A stretch of DNA of 64,000 nucleotides. Origin: an uncultured Alphaproteobacteria bacterium. GTDB taxonomy: Bacteria > Pseudomonadota > Alphaproteobacteria > UBA6615. The DNA is taken from assembly GCA_943787745.1 (NCBI GenBank), contig CALSNJ010000002.1:1174668-1238667 (forward strand), given 5' to 3'. The notes beneath the pieces were generated by a model. It saw only the letters and a list, made by a program, of their open reading frames with translations. It was not told where the DNA came from and made no database searches. The position numbers and the translations under genes were made by a program. This document shows, piece after piece, positions 44,010-55,309 of this stretch; the first letter of the stretch is position 1, and each line of letters starts with the position of its first letter.

Positions 44010-44603
44010 ATGACCGAAGCCCACATCTGTTCGCGTTGCCTTGACGTGATCGAACATGACGTCATCCCCATGACCCGCTCTGGCGTGGCAGCAGGGAACA
44101 AAGTTTTCGGGGCGGCGATCCTGCGCAAGTCAGACCTCTCACTGGTCATCGCGGGCACGAATGGCGAAATCGAGAACCCGCTCTATCATGGTGAAATCTC
44201 AACCCTGAACGCGTTCTATGCGATGCCCGACACGGACCGCCCCGCGACACGCGACTGCATATTTGTCTCAACTCACGAGCCTTGCTCGCTTTGCCTATCC
44301 GCCATCACCTGGGCAGGCTTCGACAATTTCTATTATTTCTTCGGCTACGAAGACACCCGCGACGCGTTCAACATTCCCCACGACCTGAAAATTCTGCAGG
44401 AAGTCTTCAAGGTCGAGGATGGTGACTATGCTCGCCAGAACACTTTTTGGGTCTGCAAGGACCTGATCGCGCTGTCATCCGAGATCGAAGATCACGACAG
44501 CCCCTCACGCGCGGCGCAGATCACACGCATACGCGCAGCCTATGACGAATTGTCCGCAACCTATCAGTCCTCAAAGACCGACAACGACATCCCGTTGAGT
44601 TAA
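44010..44603 (+). CDS. Cytidine/deoxycytidylate-deaminase-superfamily protein
   Basis: Zinc deaminase of 197 residues. The catalytic motifs are HGE (His60, Glu62) and PCSLC (Cys92, Cys95). An extra Cys pair at the N-terminus (ICSRC) may bind another metal. ATG 44010 follows AAAGGA. The region between motifs (FYAMPDTDRPATRDCIFVSTHE) and the aromatic FDNFYYFFGYED stretch differ from tRNA-adenosine and guanine deaminases, so the base is not predictable. It is divergent from the Hyi gene and lies 208 bases before the ArcS-like gene on the same strand. Confidence 0.85.
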   Translation: MTEAHICSRCLDVIEHDVIPMTRSGVAAGNKVFGAAILRKSDLSLVIAGTNGEIENPLYHGEISTLNAFYAMPDTDRPATRDCIFVSTHEPCSLCLSAITWAGFDNFYYFFGYEDTRDAFNIPHDLKILQEVFKVEDGDYARQNTFWVCKDLIALSSEIEDHDSPSRAAQITRIRAAYDELSATYQSSKTDNDIPLS

Positions 44604-44650
44604 CCACATCAAGGCAACCTGCCCGGAAACACCTGATTTATCCTGTTCAA

Positions 44651-44715
44651 GGCTTGGGCAAAGCTGCACATGGCTTGGGCAGGATCAGTAACCTCGTCCC
44701 GCACAATCGCCCAAG
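44651..44715 (+). promoter_or_regulatory. Three CTTGGGC boxes upstream of a sigma-54 promoter
   Basis: GGCTTGGGCA occurs at 44651-44660 and again at 44672-44681 (21 bases apart, two helix turns); a third CTTGGGC lies inverted at 44709-44715. They lie 19-84 bases upstream of the -24 element, the place where enhancer-binding activators of sigma-54 bind. No activator gene is in the window. Confidence 0.55.
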
Positions 44716-44732
44716 ACCCCGGGTTCGGTCTT

Positions 44733-44748
44733 TGGCACAGTTATTGCG
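44733..44748 (+). promoter_or_regulatory. Sigma-54 (-24/-12) promoter
   Basis: TTGGCACAGTTATTGCG matches the RpoN consensus: GG at 44734-44735 and GC at 44746-44747 are separated by exactly 10 bases, within TGGCAC-N5-TTGC. It lies about 65 bases before the start of the ArcS-like gene and is oriented toward it. Confidence 0.75.
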
Positions 44749-44811
44749 ACTTCTTTCGCAGATCGTCGATCAAGACAAACCGTCTGATCCACGCTCCATG
44801 TGAGGGAACTG

Positions 44812-45846
44812 ATGATACCGATTGAAGATCGCGCCGCGCGCGTTCTGGATTCCGCCAAAAAGATTGAGAGCCCCTTCGCAGTGGATCCCAGCCTGTGCCT
44901 CTATAGCCCGCAGGACAATGTGGACTCGCTCCAACATCCCCGCATTCTCGAATGGCTGAAATTCGTGCGCGAGGACTACACGCCAAAACTTCCGGAATCC
45001 CAGCGGCGAATTCTACTCTTCATGCCCTGCACCCGAACCAAGCCATACCCCTTTTCAACCGAGCACCAGGCCATCAACCAACGGCTGCTCGACAGCGGTT
45101 TTCAACCAACCAACCGGCTCTATCTGCCGCAAGAGTTGCAGGCTCGATTGGCCGACGGATTTTCCCCGGAAACATTAAATCTCTCACCCCTGATCAACAA
45201 CAAGGGAACCGTGATCCATCGGATGGTGATCTCAGAACCCATGGCCGTGGTGCCCTATGAACACATCGCCGAATTCAACGGCAAGCCCTCGCCGGCTGTG
45301 GCCTATGACGATCCCGGATTGTTCGAAAACCGTGGCAATGCTGTCTCGCCCTGGCGCGCTGATTCAACAGCGCAACAGCAATCTGCCAACCGTTGGAAAT
45401 GGGGTGACGAAGAACTCCAAAGCTATGTGGAAATGCACAATGTGATGGCCCAGACGCTGGCCCATGTCGTCAACCGTATTGGCGATCAATACACGGATAT
45501 CGTTTCTTGGGTGGCACCCGGCCTGACTCATCGCAGCTTCGTCATCGCCAATGACGAACGCGCCGCCAACAAGGTCACCAGCAAACGGAAGATTGCGGGA
45601 GAATGGCAATCCCTGACAGGGGCGAATGACCTGCTCCCCGCCAGTTTCCGAATTTCCTGCCTGCCCACACTCGATCAGTGCCGTGAATCCGTCGCCCGCC
45701 TCGCAGACCGGCTCGGAACCGACCTGTCACACGCCAATGCAATCTATGCACGTGGCGGGGCCAAGGCGACACCGCTGGCGCTTCCCGAACTATTGGATGT
45801 ATTGATGAGTTATCTGACGGAACAAAACCAAACGGCCGCAGCCTGA
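44812..45846 (+). CDS. ArcS (DUF5591)-like protein, possible 7-deazaguanine-modifying enzyme
   Basis: A 344-residue cytoplasmic protein. The start is ATG 44812 with GAGGGAA four bases before it; an in-frame GTG 12 bases upstream overlaps that site. Residues 68-85 read ILLFMPCTRTKPYPFSTEH, the exact PC-X3-KPY-X2-S-X2-H signature of archaeal archaeosine synthase ArcS (Pro72, Cys73, Lys77, Pro78, Tyr79, Ser82, His85). Further on, VISEPMAVVPYEH and PAVAYDDPG correspond to the SPLGVVP and YD motifs of that domain. ArcS joins lysine to the preQ0 base of tRNA. The N-terminal TGT and C-terminal PUA domains of ArcS are absent here. The bacterial function is unknown; a nucleic-acid or nucleotide 7-deazaguanine reaction is an inference. 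Likely RpoN-controlled. Confidence 0.7.
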   Translation: MIPIEDRAARVLDSAKKIESPFAVDPSLCLYSPQDNVDSLQHPRILEWLKFVREDYTPKLPESQRRILLFMPCTRTKPYPFSTEHQAINQRLLDSGFQPTNRLYLPQELQARLADGFSPETLNLSPLINNKGTVIHRMVISEPMAVVPYEHIAEFNGKPSPAVAYDDPGLFENRGNAVSPWRADSTAQQQSANRWKWGDEELQSYVEMHNVMAQTLAHVVNRIGDQYTDIVSWVAPGLTHRSFVIANDERAANKVTSKRKIAGEWQSLTGANDLLPASFRISCLPTLDQCRESVARLADRLGTDLSHANAIYARGGAKATPLALPELLDVLMSYLTEQNQTAAA

Positions 45847-45962
45847 AAATAACGACATTCTAAACCAAGCCCGTCAAAAGCCTTGTTCTTGTAACTCCCT
45901 AACAAGAGCCCCCTCCCGGTGCTAAGACCTGTGCGCAATACACATCTAAATGGGAGAAGACG

Positions 45963-46754
45963 TTGGATCTCAACCTCAAGGGCAAGACAGCAATCGTGTC
46001 CGGCGGCAACAAGGGGCTTGGTGCAGCTTCAGCCATGGCTCTTGCTGCAGAAGGTGCCGATCTTTTCCTGACGGTGCGCAATGCCGAGGATTTGCAGCGC
46101 ACCGCAGATGAGATCACCAGCGCCCATGGCGTAAAGGTTGGCCTGCTGGCGCTCGACATCACCGAAGAGAAATCCGGAGATCAGATCGTGGCCGCCGCGC
46201 TCGAAGAGTTTGACCGGATCGACATTCTCGTTAACGCCGCCGGCGCGGCCCGTGGCGGGGTCTTCCACGACATTGATGACCAAGTCTAGCGTGACGCCTT
46301 CGAACTAAAATTTCTGGGTGCCGTCAAACTCAGTCGCGCTGTCATCCCCCACATGCAGGCCCAGAAATATGGCCGCATCGTCAACCTGATCGGTATGTTC
46401 GGACGTGAACCTGCCAAGCAGGCCTTGCCAGCATCTGCGGTGAATGCCGCCTTCATGGCCATCAATAAAGGCATGTCCCAGATTTACGGCGGGGACGGAA
46501 TCTTCGTGAACGCGGTTGATCCAGGCCCGACCCGCAGCCAGCGCATCCTTAACCTGTTCGAGAATATGGCCAAGGTGAACAACACGACACCCGAGGAACT
46601 GGAGAACGGATTCCGCCAGCAGATCCCCATCGGCCGACTGGGCGAAATGGACGAGGTCGCGCGCGTGGTGACCTTCCTCGCCTCCGACGCATCGGGCAAC
46701 GTTAACGGGACGGTACTTGCGGTTGATGGCGGAATGTCGAAAGGGCTGTTCTAG
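45963..46754 (+). pseudogene. SDR-family oxidoreductase interrupted by an amber codon
   Basis: A short-chain dehydrogenase of 263 codons in one continuous frame except for TAG at 46287-46289 (codon 109), in a place where relatives have Trp (DDQV-stop-RDAFELKFLGAV). The start is TTG 45963 behind GGGAGAAG. VSGGNKGLGAASAMA (cofactor loop), VNAAGAARGG and VDPGPTRSQ are seen; the usual YxxxK is not in standard form (ALPASAVNAA). A single G-to-A change explains the lesion. No other damage is visible, so it is recent or a sequencing error. Confidence 0.85.
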
Positions 46755-46757
46755 GCG

Positions 46758-47480
46758 CTAGATCGACCGCTGATTGACGCGTCTGGATAGCTCTTCGGCG
46801 CTTTCCTTGCGCTCGCTGTAGCGATCGACCAGATAGTCGGCGCGGTCACGTGTCAAAAGCGTGAACTTCACGAGCTCTTCCATCACGTCGACGATACGGT
46901 CGTAATAGGCGGATGGCTTCATGCGGTCGTCATCATCAAATTCGAGAAAGGCTTTCGCCACCGAAGACTGGTTGGGAATGGTGATCAGCCGCATCCAGCG
47001 GCCCAGAAGGCGCAACTGATTGACCGCGTTGAAACTCTGGGAGCCGCCGCTGACCTGCATCACGGCCAATGTCTTGCCCTGTGTCGGACGGACTGCGCCC
47101 AGCGCCAAGGGTATCCAGTCGATCTGCGCTTTCATAATTCCGGTCATCGACCCATGGCGTTCAGGCGAACACCAGACCATGCCTTCGCTCCAGATCACCA
47201 GGTTGCGCAATTCCTGCACCTTGGCATGATCTTCATCGGCATCATCGGGCAACGGCAGTCCGGTGGGATCGAAGGTCCGCGTCTCTGCGCCCAAATGTTC
47301 AAGGATCAGAGCGGCTTCCTGATTGACGAGACGACTAAAAGAGCGTGCCCGCAGTGAGCCATGCAGCAGAAGGATGCGCGGACGGTGAGTCGTCACAGGG
47401 GAATTCAAAAGCTGGCCGACATCAGCCTGCCCACTGAGCGTCTTGTCCAGATTTGGGGTTGTATCCGTCAGATCAGCCAA
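46758..47480 (-). CDS. arsH: NADPH-dependent FMN reductase, ArsH family
   Basis: A flavodoxin-fold ArsH protein of 240 residues. [86 protein letters not shown] is near-invariant in the family, as are [37 protein letters not shown] and the KPSAYYDR end. ArsH oxidises methylarsenite or reduces quinones and azo-dyes. No arsR, arsB or arsC neighbour is present, so an arsenic role is not shown by context. Confidence 0.92.
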   Translation of the reverse strand: MADLTDTTPNLDKTLSGQADVGQLLNSPVTTHRPRILLLHGSLRARSFSRLVNQEAALILEHLGAETRTFDPTGLPLPDDADEDHAKVQELRNLVIWSEGMVWCSPERHGSMTGIMKAQIDWIPLALGAVRPTQGKTLAVMQVSGGSQSFNAVNQLRLLGRWMRLITIPNQSSVAKAFLEFDDDDRMKPSAYYDRIVDVMEELVKFTLLTRDRADYLVDRYSERKESAEELSRRVNQRSI

Positions 47481-47574
47481 TCAACCTGCTCCCGGAGGCT
47501 CATGACACTTGTGTGACATATGCGAGTCCTGAAACGAGAAAGGGTCAGCGATATCTCGCCAACCCCGGAATGAT

Positions 47575-47650
<76 letters not shown>

Positions 47651-47726
47651 ACCGTGCTTTAGAAGCGGCGCGGATATAACACCCGCACGGGGGCTTGTCG
47701 ATACATAGACCGGTGAATTCCCGGCG

Positions 47727-48863
47727 TCAGGCCAATCCACCCCGGCGGTTGATATGCATATCGCGGTGCAGCCAGCAGCTCATGATCAGGCCAAAGCCGA
47801 TCAGCACCGTCAGCATGGCCGTACCGCCATAGGAAATCAGCGGCAACGGGACGCCGACCACCGGTAGAATGCCCATAACCATTGCGATATTGATGAAGAC
47901 ATAGAGAAAGAAATTCACCGACAGGCCCATCGCCAGCAACCGCGCAAACTGGCTGCGGCAGCGAAACGCGATAAAGATGCCATAGGCAATCAACAGCCCG
48001 TAAAGCGCGATCAGGCCGACACCGCCGATCAGGCCAAATTCTTCAGCCAGCATGGTGAAGATGAAGTCGGTCTGTTTCTCGGGCAGGAAATTCAAATGGC
48101 TCTGGGTGCCCTCGAGAAAGCCCTTCCCAAACATACCGCCCGATCCCAGAGCGATCTTGGACTGCAAAATGTGATAGCCCGAACCCAAAGGATCATTCTC
48201 GGGGTTGAGAAAGGTGAAAATGCGCTGCTTCTGATAGGCATGCAGAAACTGCCATGCCACCGGCACAGCGGCCGCAACACCAGCAGCCACGACGCCGAAT
48301 TGCCAGAGCCGCGCGCCGCCGAGCCAGAACATGGAACCCCCGACCATGGCGACGACCATAGCGGTACCCAGATCGGGCTGACGCAGAACCAGTGCGATCG
48401 GCGCAACGACAATCAACACCGGAATCCAGAGATTTCTTAACCGACCCGCTTCATCAACATCAAAGCCATGAAAATAGCGGGCGAGTGCCAGGATCACCGC
48501 GATCTTCATCACTTCAGATGGCTGCAGCTGGAAAAATCCGAGATCAAGCCAACGCTGTGCACCCATTCCAATGGAGCCCATGATCTCCACCGCGGCCAGC
48601 AATGCCAAACACAACCCATAGATCGGGTAAGACGCACGCAACCAGAAACGAATATCGATGAGGGCCACCACAAGCATCATCGCCAGCCCGACCGAAAAGC
48701 GTGAAATCTGGCGAGAGGCCCACGGATCAAAATTGCCGTTCGCCGCTGAGTAGAGCATCGCAAAACCGATCGAAGCGGTCAGAACGATCAGAAGCACCAG
48801 CTCCCAGTTCAGGCGAAGCAATTTCTGTCGAATTGTGGGCTGGGCGTCGCCGAAACTTGCCAT
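47727..48863 (-). CDS. rodA: Rod-shape-determining protein RodA (SEDS glycosyltransferase)
   Basis: A 378-residue polytopic SEDS protein that polymerises lipid II during side-wall elongation with PBP2. About ten hydrophobic helices are visible; conserved are GSIGMGAQRWLDLGFFQLQPSEVMKIAVILALARYF (with the catalytic-site Asp), VLRQPDLGTAMVVAMVGGSMFWLGG, QSHLNFLPEKQTDFIFTMLAEEFGLIGG and GVPLPLISYGGTAMLTVLIGFGLIMS. It follows mrdA by 8 bases, last gene of the mre-mrd run. Confidence 0.96.
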   Translation of the reverse strand: MASFGDAQPTIRQKLLRLNWELVLLIVLTASIGFAMLYSAANGNFDPWASRQISRFSVGLAMMLVVALIDIRFWLRASYPIYGLCLALLAAVEIMGSIGMGAQRWLDLGFFQLQPSEVMKIAVILALARYFHGFDVDEAGRLRNLWIPVLIVVAPIALVLRQPDLGTAMVVAMVGGSMFWLGGARLWQFGVVAAGVAAAVPVAWQFLHAYQKQRIFTFLNPENDPLGSGYHILQSKIALGSGGMFGKGFLEGTQSHLNFLPEKQTDFIFTMLAEEFGLIGGVGLIALYGLLIAYGIFIAFRCRSQFARLLAMGLSVNFFLYVFINIAMVMGILPVVGVPLPLISYGGTAMLTVLIGFGLIMSCWLHRDMHINRRGGLA

Positions 48864-48871
48864 TGTGCGAC

Positions 48872-50761
48872 CTATGTCCCCTGTCGGGCGGGGCCGTGCA
48901 GACCGGCCACATCGGCGCCCGGCGCCAGGCGGGCCGGGTCGCGCTCAAGGGTTTCGGTCATGACGTCTCGTGCGATCGGAGCGGCCACGGATGACCCCCC
49001 GCCGCCATGTTCAACGACAACCGAAATCGCATAGCGCGGCTTTTCAATCGGGCCGTAGCCGACAAACAATGCGTGGTCGCGGAACTTCCACGGAAGGTCC
49101 TGGTTCTTGATCACCCCACCGTCGCGTTCGCGCAGACTGATACGTCGCACCTGTGCCGTACCGGTCTTACCAGCCATCGAAAACCCCGGCACCTTAATGC
49201 GCGCGGCATGAGCGGTTCCGCGGGGATCCTCCATCACCTCAGCCATTGCCTTCATCATGACATCCAGATGACGCGGATTGACCCCGATCGACTTGGGTTC
49301 AACCGGCGCACGCTCGGCCAGCTCTCCGCGCTGCACAACGTCCCGTGCCAGATGTGGGAGCACTTCCTTGCCACCGTTGACCATGCGCGCCGTCATGATG
49401 GCGAGCTGCAACGGTGTTGTGAGAACAAAGCCTTGCCCAATGCCCGCGACCAGTGTCTCACCCACAACCCATGGCGAACCGATCACGGCGCGCTTCCACG
49501 CCTTGGTGGGCACCAGACCTGATCGCTCGCCAGGCACATCTAGTGCAAGATCTGTCCCGAGGCCAAACCGAGTTGCCATCTTGGCGATCTTGTCGATCCC
49601 AACCTTGCGGGCAATTTCGTAATAGTAGACATCACAGGATTCTGCGATCGAGCGCGCCAGATCAACATGACCATGACCATGCCGGCGCCAGCAGTGGAAT
49701 TTGCCGTCGCCCAGCTCCAGATAACCGGGACAAAAGAAACTGGTGTCGGCCGTGATCACACCTTCCTCGAGCGCGGCCAGTGCCACGATCATCTTGAAGG
49801 TCGACCCCGGTGCATATTCACCGGCAATTGCCTTGTTACGAAGCGGCGCGCGTTCATTATCGGCCAGCGCCCGCCATTGGGAATTGCTCAGCCCTTCCGT
49901 AAAGGCATTGGGATCAAAACTGGGGGTCGACGCCTGAACGATCAGCCCTCCTGTTTCCACGTCCATCACCACGACGGAACCAGACTCATCTCCCAGATGC
50001 CGCATCGCAGAGCGCTGAAGCGCCAGATCCATGGTCAGGACGACATCGCGGCCGGCATCCCCGTTCTGACGATCAAGCTCACGAATCACGCGGCCAACGG
50101 CATTCACTTCGAGTTGGCTGGCACCCGCCTTGCCGCGCAGGGGCTTGTCAAAGGCGCGTTCGACGCCGCTACGCCCGATGCGGAAACCAGGAAGCTCGAG
50201 CAGCGGGTCCCCCGTCAGGTCTTCACGTCGCGGTGCGCCGACATAGCCCAGAACATGCGCCGCTGCGATACCGTTGGGATAATAACGCCGCTCACCGACA
50301 TCGATCGTTACACCCGGTAAGTCAGGCGCGTTGACCTCCAGCCGTGCAACATCTTCCCATTCGAGAAATTCACGCACCGTGACTGGAACGAATTTCTTCT
50401 TGCGCCGAATTTCCTTCAAGATGCGCGCTTTCTCGTCCGCATCAATCGGAATGATCATGGCAAGACGATCGAGCACAGCCGAAACATCAGGTGTGTTCTC
50501 AGATTTGATCAGCACCCGATAGTTCTGCTGGTTGACGGCCACGGGCACACCAAAGCGATCCAGAATCCGTCCACGCGAAGGAGGCAACAACCGCATATTG
50601 ATGCGGTTCTCTTCCGCGAGCATGTGGTAGCGCTCGGATTCCACGACCTGCAGATAATACATCCGTCCCACAAGCGCTGTCAGAAGACCCAGTTGTCCTC
50701 CGGCAAGCAGCGCCGCGCGACGGGTGAAAAACCGTTGGCGATCATTGTCCCGGCTGTTCAT
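48872..50761 (-). CDS. mrdA: Penicillin-binding protein 2
   Basis: Elongasome DD-transpeptidase of 629 residues. The start MNSRDNDRQR overlaps the mreD stop by four bases. A single membrane anchor lies at about residues 15-33. Catalytic motifs are STFK with Ser320 in YAPGSTFKM, SCD (SESCDVYYYEIARKVG) and KTG (AGKTGTAQV). The dimerisation domain contains LLPPSRGRILDRFGVPVAVN and the loop VLGYVGAPRREDL. It acts with RodA in the cell membrane. Confidence 0.97.
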   Translation of the reverse strand: MNSRDNDRQRFFTRRAALLAGGQLGLLTALVGRMYYLQVVESERYHMLAEENRINMRLLPPSRGRILDRFGVPVAVNQQNYRVLIKSENTPDVSAVLDRLAMIIPIDADEKARILKEIRRKKKFVPVTVREFLEWEDVARLEVNAPDLPGVTIDVGERRYYPNGIAAAHVLGYVGAPRREDLTGDPLLELPGFRIGRSGVERAFDKPLRGKAGASQLEVNAVGRVIRELDRQNGDAGRDVVLTMDLALQRSAMRHLGDESGSVVVMDVETGGLIVQASTPSFDPNAFTEGLSNSQWRALADNERAPLRNKAIAGEYAPGSTFKMIVALAALEEGVITADTSFFCPGYLELGDGKFHCWRRHGHGHVDLARSIAESCDVYYYEIARKVGIDKIAKMATRFGLGTDLALDVPGERSGLVPTKAWKRAVIGSPWVVGETLVAGIGQGFVLTTPLQLAIMTARMVNGGKEVLPHLARDVVQRGELAERAPVEPKSIGVNPRHLDVMMKAMAEVMEDPRGTAHAARIKVPGFSMAGKTGTAQVRRISLRERDGGVIKNQDLPWKFRDHALFVGYGPIEKPRYAISVVVEHGGGGSSVAAPIARDVMTETLERDPARLAPGADVAGLHGPARQGT

Positions 50762-51282
50762 GAGGGCTCCGCTTCGCCGACCAGCCAGCGCTGGCTGTAA
50801 AGCAGGCACCACGCCACAACGGGAAAGACCACGACAGTCAATCCTATGCTGGCAAGGACAATGTCACTGGGCAGAAATGCACCGCGGACAACCGACGCGA
50901 TGATCCAGGTGAGTGCCCCCGCAACCGGCGCAACAATTGCAAAACCACTCCAGAAAATCCAGAACGGCTTGCCGACCAGAAACTGCCGCTGGCTGAGCAC
51001 AAAGGCATGGGTCAGAAGATAGATCATCGCTGACAGGCCGAAAGGGGCACCGATCAATGCGTCCTGGAACAGTCCGATTGCGAACACCAGAATGCGTGGC
51101 ATCAGGTCAGGACGAAAGACCACCCAGTAATAAACAGCCATCAAAGGAAGCGCGGGCGAAATGTCGGCATAAAACGGCAATGGCAGATGCAGATGCGACA
51201 GGAAAACCAACAACATCGTCGTCACACCGGGCACAACACGGCGAGCAAAATCACCAATTGTGCCGATGCCGGTCTGGTTCAC
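50758..51282 (-). CDS. mreD: Rod-shape-determining protein MreD
   Basis: A small integral membrane subunit (174 residues, about five helices) of the elongation machinery. RPDLMPRILVFAIGLFQDALIGAPFGLSAMIYLLTHAFVLSQRQFLVGKPFWIFWSGFAIVA is typical of alphaproteobacterial MreD. It overlaps both mreC and mrdA by four bases, so the three are translationally coupled. Confidence 0.93.
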   Translation of the reverse strand: MNQTGIGTIGDFARRVVPGVTTMLLVFLSHLHLPLPFYADISPALPLMAVYYWVVFRPDLMPRILVFAIGLFQDALIGAPFGLSAMIYLLTHAFVLSQRQFLVGKPFWIFWSGFAIVAPVAGALTWIIASVVRGAFLPSDIVLASIGLTVVVFPVVAWCLLYSQRWLVGEAEPS

Positions 51283-52187
51283 TTTGCGGGCCCGGCCTGT
51301 GGTGCAGTCTTTTCAACTGCCGGAACTTTCTCGGGCGGCGGCAAAATCCCCTCGACGCCATAATCGAGAATTCGCGCTTCGCTCAGACGAGCAATATCAA
51401 CAACGGGCTGCAGGACAGTTCTTGTTTCACTGGCCTCCGAGACAGTGCCAATAGGCAATCCGGGCGGAAACACCCCTCCATGTCCCGACGTGACAACCCG
51501 GTCGCCGACAGAAACCGGAGAATTCGAAGCCAGATAGGTCACGCCCGGCCAGCGGGTGTTGTTTCCAGTCACAATCACCCTGTCACCGGTCGATTCAACG
51601 ATCGCCGGAATACGTGAGTTCAAATCCGTCAGAAGCAAGACACGTGCGGATCGATCTCCGACTTCGGCAATGCGACCGACCACGCCGGCGCGAGAGACGA
51701 CAGCCTGACCGCGTTGCACGAAATGGCGCGCGCCCGCATTGATCAAAAGACTATGGAAAAAGCCACCACCGGTATCGGCAATCACGCGCGCCGTAACGGC
51801 GCGGGGAGACAGTTCGGGAACATATTCGAGCTGGGCGCGAAGGGTCGCATTCTCGACTTCAAGCTGACGGGCGGTCTGCATCCAGCGAATTAGGCGTTCA
51901 TTTTCCTGACGCAGACGGTCATTTTCGGCGTGCACCAAGAAATAAGTCTTCACCGAGCTGGAAACCTCCTGACCGGCCTCAACCGGTCGCGACATCACCG
52001 AAAGGATCGGCGCCACACTGTCGACGATAACAATTCTTGCATTCTGCAGGGCACCGGTTTCGGCCTTGCTCAACAGCATGAGCGCAAAGGCAAACGCCAA
52101 CAGAGCCAAAAACGCAAAGCGTTGTGCCCAGATCCTGACCGGAACGGCCAGACCTGCAACCGACATGCTCGCGTTTCGTTTTGCCAC
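51279..52187 (-). CDS. mreC: Rod-shape-determining protein MreC
   Basis: A 302-residue bitopic protein linking MreB with periplasmic enzymes. An N-terminal membrane segment (FAFLALLAFAFALMLLSKAE) is followed by a coiled coil (VHAENDRLRQENERLIRWMQTARQLEVENATLRAQL) and the beta-barrel region GQAVVSRAGVVGRIAEVGDRSARVLLLTDLNSRIPAIVE and GHGGVFPPGLPIGTV. The C-terminus is a Pro-rich tail. It begins 45 bases after mreB. Confidence 0.95.
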   Translation of the reverse strand: MAKRNASMSVAGLAVPVRIWAQRFAFLALLAFAFALMLLSKAETGALQNARIVIVDSVAPILSVMSRPVEAGQEVSSSVKTYFLVHAENDRLRQENERLIRWMQTARQLEVENATLRAQLEYVPELSPRAVTARVIADTGGGFFHSLLINAGARHFVQRGQAVVSRAGVVGRIAEVGDRSARVLLLTDLNSRIPAIVESTGDRVIVTGNNTRWPGVTYLASNSPVSVGDRVVTSGHGGVFPPGLPIGTVSEASETRTVLQPVVDIARLSEARILDYGVEGILPPPEKVPAVEKTAPQAGPAK

Positions 52188-52232
52188 CAGACTATCCTGT
52201 CTTCCGAGTGCTCGCCGTTACCCGGTTACGGG

Positions 52233-54945
<2,713 letters not shown>

Positions 54946-55029
54946 TGGTCCTGCCTCAAAATCGTATTGGTTGACTTAGGTTCGGTTTCGTTCCCCTGAA
55001 CAATGCAGGCCATGTGGCACAGTCTTTGT

Positions 55030-55167
55030 TCAGAGGCACCTAAGTCGCAGGGCTGCGCCGCCAAGAAGAAGCGCGTCGAGATCAATCAGGTTCGGGCACA
55101 GATCACCAGCGGTCGCCTCGATCACGAAGCGGCGCATTGTGCCTTCAACTGTCCGGACGATAGTCAC
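55030..55167 (-). CDS. Possible Leu-rich leader peptide upstream of leuA
   Basis: A 45-residue ORF from GTG 55167 (or ATG 55137, 35 residues) with GGGGAG nine bases upstream. It encodes nine leucines, including a run of three CTT codons in DLDALLLGG. It lies 84 bases before leuA on the same strand. It may be a leader peptide or a chance ORF; no terminator hairpin is visible between it and leuA, which argues against classical attenuation. Confidence 0.3.
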   Translation of the reverse strand: MTIVRTVEGTMRRFVIEATAGDLCPNLIDLDALLLGGAALRLRCL

Positions 55168-55199
55168 GTCCTAGATCTCCCCAACGGCTCCAGCCGCAT

Positions 55200-55224
55200 C
55201 AAAAATTCTTCACACACGAAGAAT
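55200..55224 (-). terminator. Intrinsic terminator / attenuator-like hairpin before leuA
   Basis: On the minus strand ATTCTTC and GAAGAAT pair around GTGTGT and are followed immediately by TTTTT. It lies 255 bases ahead of the leuA start and 130 beyond the ilvC hairpin. It may end read-through from ilvC or act as a leuA attenuator. Confidence 0.6.
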
Positions 55225-55309
55225 CGGCGCAAGAGCGTTAAAAAATGGTGAACAACGCGTACACCAATATGAAAAGAAAGTACTGATACGCCCTTGTTTT
55301 AGAGCGATA

